From Lachnospiraceae bacterium (GTDB taxonomy: Bacteria > Bacillota > Clostridia > Lachnospirales > Lachnospiraceae), in NCBI GenBank assembly GCA_030825115.1, contig JAPJQL010000012.1, forward strand, positions 1 through 64,000: a DNA stretch of 64,000 nucleotides, written 5' to 3'. Shown one piece after another: positions 33,398 through 41,484 of the stretch (positions are counted from its first letter, which is position 1; the number at the start of each line of letters is the position of its first letter). Under the pieces are notes generated by a model. The model worked only from the letters and a program-made list of their open reading frames with translations, searched no databases and was not told where the DNA came from. The translations under genes and the position numbers were made by a program.

Positions 33398-33838
33398 ATG
33401 AAGATTGCAATGGGAAACGACCATACAGCGGTTGAGATGAAGAAAGAGATCCAGGCATATGTAGAAGCAAAAGGATATGAAGTGATCGACTTTGGAACCA
33501 ATGAGACGGCAAGCTGCGATTACCCGGAATATGGGGAGAAGGTAGGTCGGGCTGTGGCTGCGGGAGAAGCAGATTACGGAATCGCAATCTGCGGAACAGG
33601 AATCGGGATCGGGATCGCGGCAGGCAAAGTAAAGGGAGTCCGGGTCTGCACCTGCAGCGAGCCATACAGCGCAAAACTGTCCAGAATGCACAACAATTCC
33701 AATGTCCTGACATTTGGCGCACGTGTTGTCGGTGCAGAGATGGCAAAGATGATCGTAGATGAGTGGCTGGATAACCAGTATGAAGGCGGCCGCCACCAGA
33801 GACGGGTAGACCAGTTGATGGAGATTGAGAGGAGATAA
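33398..33838 (+). CDS. rpiB: Ribose-5-phosphate isomerase B
   Basis: Interconverts ribose-5- and ribulose-5-phosphate. At 146 aa it has the expected size. D8-H9 in MGNDHTAVEMK, the catalytic cysteine C65 in ICGTGIGIGIAAGK, and HNNSNVLTFGARVVG are all present. LacA/LacB-type galactose-6-phosphate isomerase is a related alternative, but it would normally be a two-gene pair. AGGAGATG precedes the ATG. Confidence 0.9.
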   Translation: MKIAMGNDHTAVEMKKEIQAYVEAKGYEVIDFGTNETASCDYPEYGEKVGRAVAAGEADYGIAICGTGIGIGIAAGKVKGVRVCTCSEPYSAKLSRMHNNSNVLTFGARVVGAEMAKMIVDEWLDNQYEGGRHQRRVDQLMEIERR

Positions 33839-35068
33839 ATGGGAATGGCTGCTTCCAATATGGTTTCGCTTGTCATGGCCGGTGTCCTGCTGACATTATC
33901 GGCTTGTTCAGCCAATACGTCACAGCCTGACCATGCTGATATTCCGCTGCAGTCCGAGATGGTGCAGTCAGAGGTAATACAGTCATCTGCCGAAGGGCAG
34001 TTTGAAGAAGATCATAAGCCGGAACAAAACGTAGTGCTATATAACAATTCACCTTATATGATTTTCAGTAACGAGTTGATCGATACCTATTTTATCGCTT
34101 GTGGGCTGCTTTTTGATTTTGAGGGAGGATATTTGTTTGACTCTGGCATGGAAGCAGATTATCAGCCAACGATTGAGCATTTCACACCATATAAGGAGCA
34201 TCCGTTTATCCGTGAACTTGAGAAATTTGTGGACATGGAAAATAAGTATGCCGATATGGGGGTTTTGTATTATCTTGCACAGTATGTAACTTCCATGTCC
34301 AATACAGGCCTTGGCATTGCCAATATTCAGTCGTATTCGTTTCAAAGTGATGAAGAATTTTACGCTTTTGTGGAAAACTTATATCAGTTTTATCAGGATA
34401 CCGGAGCAAGAGAATTTTTTAAAAACTCCAAACTGCATAAAGATCAAAAGAAGTACTTATCTGAACATATGAAAGATGTGCCGGTTCATGATCTGCTGCA
34501 GGAGATGGAGGGCTATACCGGTAATAAATCCGAAGTTTTTGGGGGAAATCATGTTTATTATTGTTCCTTGATTTCTGCATATAAATCTCCAAAGAATGCG
34601 AGTTTTCATACATTTGGGATGAACCAGGATATGTATCTTACAAGCATCCAGTCACCGCTGGGATTTGATGGGAATTTCGATGCAAAACAGCTTTTTGAAA
34701 GCTATCATCATGAGGCACTGCATATGTTTATCAATCCGGGCGTAGAGGGACAGGTGCAGTTGATCGAACAACTGGCAAAAGATAAAAGCCCCTCAGATTT
34801 TGTGAGCAGCCAATATGAAAATATGCCCTGGCACAGGATTACAGATGAAGCGATTGTCCGGGCTGTGCAGGCGCGGATCTATGGGATCGTGTATCAGAAT
34901 CCGGAGCTGGGGTATCAGGAGATTTTGGCGAAGGAGATAAGAGCCGGATTTCAAAATCTTGATGCGCTATATCGCTGCCTGGAGGAATATGAGAGCAGTC
35001 GGGATAAATACCCGGTGATAGATGATTATGTTGTGAAATTGGTTGAGTGTTATTTGAATCAGGTTTGA
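33839..35068 (+). CDS. Lipoprotein with HExxH motif, putative secreted metallopeptidase
   Basis: A 409-aa protein. The signal peptide ends in the lipobox LSAC (Cys about residue 23), followed by a Ser/Gln/Glu-rich linker of ~40 residues. The main domain has ESYHHEALHMF, a zinc-protease type HExxH (H291-E292-x-x-H295), with no other hallmark I can name; DUF4932-like families share this pattern. It begins exactly after the rpiB TAA and is probably cotranscribed. Its base composition is more A/T-rich than that of the genes around it, which suggests later acquisition. Substrate unknown. Confidence 0.75.
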   Translation: MGMAASNMVSLVMAGVLLTLSACSANTSQPDHADIPLQSEMVQSEVIQSSAEGQFEEDHKPEQNVVLYNNSPYMIFSNELIDTYFIACGLLFDFEGGYLFDSGMEADYQPTIEHFTPYKEHPFIRELEKFVDMENKYADMGVLYYLAQYVTSMSNTGLGIANIQSYSFQSDEEFYAFVENLYQFYQDTGAREFFKNSKLHKDQKKYLSEHMKDVPVHDLLQEMEGYTGNKSEVFGGNHVYYCSLISAYKSPKNASFHTFGMNQDMYLTSIQSPLGFDGNFDAKQLFESYHHEALHMFINPGVEGQVQLIEQLAKDKSPSDFVSSQYENMPWHRITDEAIVRAVQARIYGIVYQNPELGYQEILAKEIRAGFQNLDALYRCLEEYESSRDKYPVIDDYVVKLVECYLNQV

Positions 35069-35096
35069 GTTTGATCTTAAGAAGCTCACAAGTGAT

Positions 35097-35143
35097 ACCC
35101 GTGACAGGCGGCTTTGATACATTCCTGCCTGTCATGGGTTTTG
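35097..35143. terminator. Bidirectional terminator between convergent operons
   Basis: The stem ACCCGTGACAGGC/GCCTGTCATGGGT (one G-T pair), with T-run TTTT on the plus side. It separates the lipoprotein gene from the ABC permease on the minus strand. Confidence 0.8.
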
Positions 35144-35155
35144 CATTGTCGGTCA

Positions 35156-36250
35156 TTAAAACAACCTCAGATAGTAATATGGCAGAAACAACCGCCCAAC
35201 TACTCTGAGCACCGGAAAAAACTTTCCGGCATCCAGGATAACCGGACAAAAGATCAGACTGCCGATCATAAAGAACGGAATCAGGCAGCAGAGTGCCTGG
35301 GGGTTTTTAAAGATGACGCCCAGCAGGCTGGAAAAGGCGACAATGAGGATGATATAACCTCCCATGGCAGCCAGCTCTTTTCCCATCCCCTGGCCGCTGC
35401 CCCCCAGCCAGATCGCCAGCAGCCCGGAGGCGGCCGCCATACAGACCGGTCCTGCGATGCAGGCAACCCGGCATGGTCCCCGGAGCCGGTAGGGAAGCGG
35501 CAAGAACAGACCGTTTCTTACATCAGTGCCGGTGGTTACCGTCCCATAGAGTCCGACGATAAAAAGACATACCGCAACAAGCCCGCGCACCGGAAAAACG
35601 TTGGGCGCGGCAGAGGACGCAGAAACCTCCACATTTCCCTGATGGTCAAGCGCCGCATATTCAAAATGGAACGTAGCGCCGCTTTCTCGCCATTTATCAT
35701 ACAGCTCGCCCGCTTTTTGCGCGGCAATCTCCCGTTTCTGGCTTTCCGGCTCACCGGCGGCTGTGAACAGTTCACTGTTTCTCACATAATCTTCCAGAAG
35801 ATCCTTATCATACAACTCCATCATGACGGAAAATACGACCTCTGTAGACAGCTTTGCCGTCACCGTGGAGGGGGCGGAGTATACGGTGATGCAGCGTTTG
35901 TAATCGCCGCGGTCCAGTCTGTCCTCCAGCCCTTCTCCGATCACATAGCCGCACTCTGCCCGCCTGGAAACCACGTCATCCCGAAGCTGTTGTTCGTCCC
36001 GGCTCAGATAAAAGCGAAACATCCCCTCCCCGGGATTCCGGCCGGTCAGACTCTGCGCCAGCCGCGCGCCCAGCTCTCCTTCCTGGTTTCCCTGTACAAA
36101 GACTGCAATGCGAATCTCCTGTGCCTGTTCCTGCCCTAAGGCTCCCAGCGCTGCCATGCCGACGGGCATGAGCAGCAGGATGAGCAGGAAAGACAGCCGC
36201 TTTCCATAACGTTTACAGGAGAGAAGAAACCATGTAAATATCCGTGTCAT
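35156..36250 (-). CDS. ABC-2 type permease (second of pair)
   Basis: A 364-aa membrane protein: one N-terminal segment (~16-36), a large outside domain with beta-like pattern (~45-215), then five hydrophobic segments to the C-terminus. This is the ABC-2 exporter layout (YhgE/NatB-like). It overlaps the first permease by ATGA, so the two are made together. The substrate cannot be read; the class exports lipids, peptides, drugs or Na+. Confidence 0.82.
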   Translation of the reverse strand: MTRIFTWFLLSCKRYGKRLSFLLILLLMPVGMAALGALGQEQAQEIRIAVFVQGNQEGELGARLAQSLTGRNPGEGMFRFYLSRDEQQLRDDVVSRRAECGYVIGEGLEDRLDRGDYKRCITVYSAPSTVTAKLSTEVVFSVMMELYDKDLLEDYVRNSELFTAAGEPESQKREIAAQKAGELYDKWRESGATFHFEYAALDHQGNVEVSASSAAPNVFPVRGLVAVCLFIVGLYGTVTTGTDVRNGLFLPLPYRLRGPCRVACIAGPVCMAAASGLLAIWLGGSGQGMGKELAAMGGYIILIVAFSSLLGVIFKNPQALCCLIPFFMIGSLIFCPVILDAGKFFPVLRVVGRLFLPYYYLRLF

Positions 36251-37434
36251 TTTGCATCCACCTCCAATACAATCCCAAGGATGATGCCAGTTACGGCCAG
36301 CAATCCGAGCTTACAAAAGACCGTCGGATCCCAGTTGGCTGTCACCGTCATCTGAATCCCCTCCATCAGAACCGTTGAGGGCAGGAACGGAGCCAGACTT
36401 CGCACCGCTTTGGGCAAAAATACGAGAGGAAGGAAGCCGCCTGCCAGAAAATGCTGTCCCACGCCTGCGAGAAACAACAGGATGATGCCCCCCATCAGCG
36501 TTTGGGCCGCCTGGAAACAAAGGGATACAAGGGACGCAGCCGCCAGGCATGTCAGAAGCAGGATGACGACCGGCAAAAGCCCGCCTGCAATCCAGTTTTT
36601 GGCGATGGCTATGACTGCGACAGGCAGCGCCGCCGCAGCGAGGAGCAGGGTCAGTCCCAGCACTCGTGAGCCGACCCGGATGGCGCGGTTGATTCCGATG
36701 ATGTCCAGCTTCCTTGAAAATGACGGTCGCCGGGGCAGCAGGTAGCCGGAGACCGGAATCGGGCAGAGGAGCAGGTATAGCACAAAGGCGCTGATGCCAA
36801 AAAACTGCATATTGTCCACATCCCCCGTGGCGCGCTCCGTTCGGTGGCGGAAATAGTCACTGCGCGGCAGGCTGTATCTCAGATAGAGCGTATTTAAGTC
36901 CGCCTCAAGCTGACCGATGGAGGAGTCCAGGCTGTAGAGGCGCAGCAGTTCGCCGCCGGCATAGATGCCCGCCTGGCTGGTCCCCAGCGTCCTGGCTCCG
37001 GCGTCGGTCAGCTCCCGGAAAATCTGCCCCTCCAGACCGGCATCTGCCGGAAGAAGGATGCGGACCGGCGTATTGGTCCCATCCATGATGTCCTGCACAA
37101 ATTCTGGCGGGATTTCCATGACTGCATACAGCTCGCCCCGGTTTAAACGCTCAATCCCTTCCTCTTTGTCTAAATATTCAAAATCACACAGGCTTTTCAC
37201 ACTGCCGAGTGAACTGGCCATGCCAACGACCTTTTCTGCGAGAAGATCCTGTTCGGGCAGGATGACGCCTACGGCGATCCGCCCGGTGACCGCATCCCCA
37301 TACAATGTCCGTGAAGACAGGAGGGCAATTGCACCCATAAGGAAAAACAGTGCAATTGCCCCCGCATAGATATGGGGAAGCCGCTTTAGTGCTCTTTTTA
37401 GTTCCAGTTCCAGGTAAACCAGGTACTTTAACAT
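36247..37434 (-). CDS. ABC-2 type permease (first of pair)
   Basis: A 395-aa partner of the same layout: segment at ~20-42, outside domain to ~205, then about six hydrophobic segments. The sequence is only distantly similar to its partner. It starts 33 bases after the zinc-ribbon gene. The pair would form the membrane channel for the ATPase at 39298-39987. Confidence 0.82.
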   Translation of the reverse strand: MLKYLVYLELELKRALKRLPHIYAGAIALFFLMGAIALLSSRTLYGDAVTGRIAVGVILPEQDLLAEKVVGMASSLGSVKSLCDFEYLDKEEGIERLNRGELYAVMEIPPEFVQDIMDGTNTPVRILLPADAGLEGQIFRELTDAGARTLGTSQAGIYAGGELLRLYSLDSSIGQLEADLNTLYLRYSLPRSDYFRHRTERATGDVDNMQFFGISAFVLYLLLCPIPVSGYLLPRRPSFSRKLDIIGINRAIRVGSRVLGLTLLLAAAALPVAVIAIAKNWIAGGLLPVVILLLTCLAAASLVSLCFQAAQTLMGGIILLFLAGVGQHFLAGGFLPLVFLPKAVRSLAPFLPSTVLMEGIQMTVTANWDPTVFCKLGLLAVTGIILGIVLEVDAK

Positions 37435-37467
37435 TGCTTCCCAATCCTTTTTATTTTTTGTCTCGTG

Positions 37468-39264
37468 TTACTGGATTCCAAGCTGCTGCATAATGCCTAC
37501 AGCGCCGAAGAGCCCTTCAATAAATAAGCCCTGCCATTCTGCTCCGGTGGCTGCCAACACATCCATCTGCTCTCCTTCTGGCGCGGTGACTTCACTTTGG
37601 AGAGGCGATATGGAATATTCGCCGCTCATCATCACGTGGACGGACTGCTCCATTGCGCTGGCTTCCAGCTCATCGATCGTGAGGTGGAAGGATTTGCCCT
37701 TCTCCAGTTCATCGACAATACCGCTGCCGGAGATGGCAAACAGCTGGGAACCGCCCGCTCCGACCTCTGCCGCTGTATGGAAACTTCCGCCGTCAGAGTA
37801 ATAGGAGTTGGTATACATGAAGGTTATCTTCCGGTCATCAGAACCACCATCAAACTCTACGGAGATATCGTCGGTCAGGTCTTTCTTGTCATATGTGCCC
37901 TGGCGGATAAACGAAATGGAGATCTTATTCGTCTCGTCTTCCGGGTTGGTAAGCGTAAGGCTTCCGTTCATATTCTGGGTCAGATAAGCGCCGCCCTGAA
38001 GATTCCACTGGAACACTACATCAATGCGTTCTCCTTCTGTCTCTGCGCCCTCTTCGGTCACTTCTTTGACCGTTGTTTTTCCATCGACAGATGCCAGGCG
38101 ACCTGCCTTGTCTACGTATACAACCATCTGGATATCAGACAGGGAGCCGTCCAGATAGGTGATCATCTCATCGACAGTGCCCATTAACTCTTCATAAGTC
38201 TGCTGCTGCATCTCTTCCGGGGACTGGACCGTGCCGCCGTACGCGCCTGCACCCATGATCTCGCTCATCCGCACGGAGGCTTCCAACTGTTTGAGGAAAT
38301 CATTTTTCAGCGTCTCATCCGTCAGGAAGAAGTCGGAGGAGGAGCGCAGGAATTCGATCATCGAATCTTTGCTGACCGTTACGTTATAGCCTGTGCAGCT
38401 GATCTCTTTGCCGTCCATCGTGAAAGTTCCTTTGCCGTTTTTTTCTACGGTAAGGGCAGCCTTGAAGTTATCCTGCGCCTTGCAGCCCTCCCGGTAGCGT
38501 GTCAGAAGCGCTTCTACGTCAAACGGGGCAGTGCCGTTTTCTGCCTGGTTGACCGCATCATCCATCAGTTCCTTAAGATAGGAGGACATGGCGTCTACAT
38601 CGACACCGTTTTGGGCCAGATAGGCGCTCACGGTAGGGGAGTTTTTTACGCGGTCTGCCAGTCCGTCGCTCAGATCCAGGGTAAGCACCTTGCTCACAAG
38701 TTCAGGAAGGGAAACCATCAGTTTCTCGTCGCCATAGTAAACATTCAGGTTGGCGGCATCCATGTCGTTGTAGGTCACGCCCATGTTGAAAGACGACTTT
38801 TTGTTGGTGACATCATTTTTTCCGGAAATCCGCAGTCCGGCTCCCGCAAAGCTGTTGACGGAAGGTTCGGAGCAGCTGTCCAGCTTCAGGCTCAGGCTGG
38901 TTTCGCTGTCGGTTGAAGTCATCGCCTTCGCAAGGCTGGAAACTCCAAAAAGCTCCTCTTCCGGGGATACCTGACCCTCTGGCCAGATATTTTCAAATGC
39001 TGCAATAACGACTTCTTTTGGATCTTTTGCCGTCATCTTCACAACGGCAAAAGCGGCGACTGCGATAGCTGCAACAGCAGCGATGATGATGGCTGTCTTC
39101 TTTCCTTTCTTTTTGTCAGCAGGCGGTTCATCCTGTGACGGTACAGGGGCAGGTGTCTCCTCAACAGCCGGTGCAGGGGCATTCCCGGCCTCGACGGGCT
39201 GTCCGCAGTTATTGCAGATCTTATCATTTTCTGTAAGCTCTGCTCCACAATGTGTACATTTCAT
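37468..39264 (-). CDS. Zinc-ribbon membrane protein of unknown function in an ABC operon
   Basis: A 598-aa protein. Residues 1-22 are a zinc ribbon (C3-x2-C6 ... C17-x2-C20: CTHC, CNNC). A Pro/Ala-rich linker follows, then a basic stretch and one membrane helix (~54-78, AIIIAAVAAIAVAAFAVV). The remaining ~520 residues look extracellular: mixed beta strands, Ser/Thr/Asp-rich, with few cysteines. The predicted topology is N-in with the big domain outside. I do not recognise the outer domain. It lies between the ATPase and the permeases with 33-base gaps, which suggests it is a partner, sensor or substrate-handling part of the exporter. Confidence 0.8.
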   Translation of the reverse strand: MKCTHCGAELTENDKICNNCGQPVEAGNAPAPAVEETPAPVPSQDEPPADKKKGKKTAIIIAAVAAIAVAAFAVVKMTAKDPKEVVIAAFENIWPEGQVSPEEELFGVSSLAKAMTSTDSETSLSLKLDSCSEPSVNSFAGAGLRISGKNDVTNKKSSFNMGVTYNDMDAANLNVYYGDEKLMVSLPELVSKVLTLDLSDGLADRVKNSPTVSAYLAQNGVDVDAMSSYLKELMDDAVNQAENGTAPFDVEALLTRYREGCKAQDNFKAALTVEKNGKGTFTMDGKEISCTGYNVTVSKDSMIEFLRSSSDFFLTDETLKNDFLKQLEASVRMSEIMGAGAYGGTVQSPEEMQQQTYEELMGTVDEMITYLDGSLSDIQMVVYVDKAGRLASVDGKTTVKEVTEEGAETEGERIDVVFQWNLQGGAYLTQNMNGSLTLTNPEDETNKISISFIRQGTYDKKDLTDDISVEFDGGSDDRKITFMYTNSYYSDGGSFHTAAEVGAGGSQLFAISGSGIVDELEKGKSFHLTIDELEASAMEQSVHVMMSGEYSISPLQSEVTAPEGEQMDVLAATGAEWQGLFIEGLFGAVGIMQQLGIQ

Positions 39265-39297
39265 AAAATCCTCCTTGGTAATTCGTTTTTTTGCTGT

Positions 39298-39987
39298 TTA
39301 TTTGAACCGGTCGATCAGTTCCTGCTCTGAAAGTCCGGTGTCAATCAGTTCCAGTGTTCCGTCCTTCAGCACGTACATGACGCTGCAGAGGGACAGTTCC
39401 GCCAGTTCATGGGAGGTCAGGATGACAGTTCCCCCGGCGGCCATATAGTTTTTTAAATAAGCGCGGATCGCTGCCTTACATTCTAAGTCAAGGGCAGCTC
39501 CCGGCTCGTCCATAATCAGGACAGATGCATGGTTGGAGAGGGCGCATGCGATGCTCAGGCGTTTTTTCATGCCCCCGGACAGTTTTCCGGCGGTCCTTCC
39601 CAGCATGCCGCCGATTCCCAGCATGGCGGCAGCCCCTTCTCTAAGGTCTGCTTCCATCCCTTCTCTGCTTCCGTGATACCAAAGACGCAGGTTATCCCGG
39701 ACCGACAGTTCCTCGATCAGCGGATTTTCCTGCGGGACATATGCAGCCTCGCGGGCGAACACCCTGGGATTCCCAAACGCCTCTGTACCGTGGTACAGGA
39801 TGCTGCCTTTTTCTGCCCGGACCGCGCCGGCCAGGATGGAGAGCAGGGTCGTCTTCCCACAGCCGTTGCCCCCGACGATCCCCACGCAGGTTCCCGGCAG
39901 TACGGTCAGGCTGACGCCTTTTAAAACGGGGCGTGTGCGGTATGATTTGAAGATGCCTTCTGCTTTTAACGCCGGTACGGTACTCAT
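39298..39987 (-). CDS. ABC transporter ATP-binding protein
   Basis: A 229-aa ATPase. Walker A GGNGCGKTT, Q-loop YVPQENPLI, signature LSGGMKKRLS, Walker B VLIMDEP and switch histidine LTSHE. The size and the LSGGMKKR signature fit ABC-2 exporters of the CcmA/NatA class. It overlaps the NSS transporter stop by 4 bases (ATGA) and supplies energy to the two permeases downstream. Confidence 0.9.
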   Translation of the reverse strand: MSTVPALKAEGIFKSYRTRPVLKGVSLTVLPGTCVGIVGGNGCGKTTLLSILAGAVRAEKGSILYHGTEAFGNPRVFAREAAYVPQENPLIEELSVRDNLRLWYHGSREGMEADLREGAAAMLGIGGMLGRTAGKLSGGMKKRLSIACALSNHASVLIMDEPGAALDLECKAAIRAYLKNYMAAGGTVILTSHELAELSLCSVMYVLKDGTLELIDTGLSEQELIDRFK

Positions 39988-41318
39988 CCGATTCCACCAT
40001 AGAGGATGCCGAGGATAAATACGATGACGGAAAGCGGCACATATACATATTTGGCAAGGGGGCCAAAGAGGCTCCAGAGCGGTTTATCCCGTCCCTCCTC
40101 CATTTCCTTTCTGATGTTTTTATATCCCAGGATATAGTAGATGGATACTGCACCCAGCACAGCGCCGAACGGTACGACGATAATGGTGATAAAATCCATC
40201 CAGGAGCCAACCCTGGGCTCGGCTTCAAGGAAGATGCCGACAAGCAGGGCAATCCCGCCGCACAGGGCCACGGCCAGTTTACGGGGGAGGTGGAAGCGGG
40301 TCTGCCAGGATTCGCTGACCGCCTCAAACATATTGATCAGACTGGTGATCCCTGCAAAGGCGACAGAGAGGAAGAACAGGACCGCAAAAACCTGCCCCAT
40401 CGGCATCTGACGGAAGATGTTCGGCAAGGTGATGAACATCAGCGGCGGTCCGGCGTTCGGCTCAATGCCAAATGCAAAGACGGCAGGCATGATGGCAAGC
40501 GCCGCAAGCATGGCGGCGATGGTATCAAAAACGGCGGTGCGGATGGAGGCCTGCGGGATATTCTCCTTCTTGCTCAGATAAGTCCCATAGACGATCATGC
40601 CGGAACCGGTGATGGACAGGGAGAAAAATGCCTGTCCCATCGCCATGACCCAGGTGTCCACCTTCAATAACTCGCTCCAGTCCGGTACAAACAGGAACCG
40701 GTATCCCTCCATGGCGCCGGGCAGGAACGCTACGCGGACAGCCAGGACCGCAAACAGGATAAAAAAGGCGGGCATCAGGATCTTGTTGATTTTTTCAATT
40801 CCCTTGGTAGCCCCAAACATCAAAAGCGCAACGGCAGCGGCGATCACCAGGATGTGCCACGGAAGGCTGCCAAAGTCACCGGTTGCCGCTGAAAAATAAG
40901 CGGCGGCATCTGTGGTCAGGATCGCGCCGGACAGGGAACCTGCCAATGCGCGTACTACCCAGCCCACGATGATGGCGTAGCCGATGGAGATGCCCAGAGA
41001 GCCAAGCAGGGGAATCCACCCCAGCAGGTAGCCGATCTTGCCTTTGTTGATGGAAGCCCAGCAGTACTCATATGCGCCGAGAGTACCTGTCCTGGCGCGC
41101 CGGCCAATCGCAAACTCTGCAGACAGACCGACCAGACCGAATAATGCGATAAATATAAAGTAGGGGACGAGGAATGCACCGCCTCCATATTGGCCGACCC
41201 GGTAGGGGAACATCCAGATATTGCCCATACCGACAGCCGAGCCCACGCAGGCGAGCACAAAGCCAAGGCTGGTTTTGAAGCCTCCGTTTTGGTGTGCTGA
41301 ATTATTCTTGCTGCTCAT
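39984..41318 (-). CDS. Sodium-dependent transporter, NSS/SNF family
   Basis: A 444-aa symporter of the LeuT/neurotransmitter family with about 11-12 membrane helices. LACVGSAVGMGNIWMFPYRVGQYGGGAF is the helix-1 Na+/substrate signature (about residues 16-44), and the later FFSLSITGSGMIVYGTYL is helix 6. The substrate is likely an amino acid or similar amine. Start ATG 41318; a TTG at 41330 sits too close to the GGAG site. It heads the operon with the ABC exporter and zinc-ribbon protein, an unusual partnership. Divergent from the surface-protein gene. Confidence 0.9.
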   Translation of the reverse strand: MSSKNNSAHQNGGFKTSLGFVLACVGSAVGMGNIWMFPYRVGQYGGGAFLVPYFIFIALFGLVGLSAEFAIGRRARTGTLGAYEYCWASINKGKIGYLLGWIPLLGSLGISIGYAIIVGWVVRALAGSLSGAILTTDAAAYFSAATGDFGSLPWHILVIAAAVALLMFGATKGIEKINKILMPAFFILFAVLAVRVAFLPGAMEGYRFLFVPDWSELLKVDTWVMAMGQAFFSLSITGSGMIVYGTYLSKKENIPQASIRTAVFDTIAAMLAALAIMPAVFAFGIEPNAGPPLMFITLPNIFRQMPMGQVFAVLFFLSVAFAGITSLINMFEAVSESWQTRFHLPRKLAVALCGGIALLVGIFLEAEPRVGSWMDFITIIVVPFGAVLGAVSIYYILGYKNIRKEMEEGRDKPLWSLFGPLAKYVYVPLSVIVFILGILYGGIG

Positions 41319-41417
41319 AGTATTTTCCAATCTCCTTATAGACGTAGTATTCTCTCATTATATACGGCTGTGAGCGTTTTGTAAAACAGTTAATACTTAA
41401 TTTATAAATGTTAGAAG

Positions 41418-41446
41418 TTGTCTATTTTGTATTAGCAGAGTATAAT
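41418..41446 (+). promoter_or_regulatory. Promoter of the surface protein gene
   Basis: TTGTCT at 41418-41423, a 17-base spacer and TATAAT at 41441-41446, about 35 bases before the start at 41485. Confidence 0.65.
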
Positions 41447-41484
41447 AGGAAGAGAAAACAATGATCTTCAAACAGGAGGGGAAT

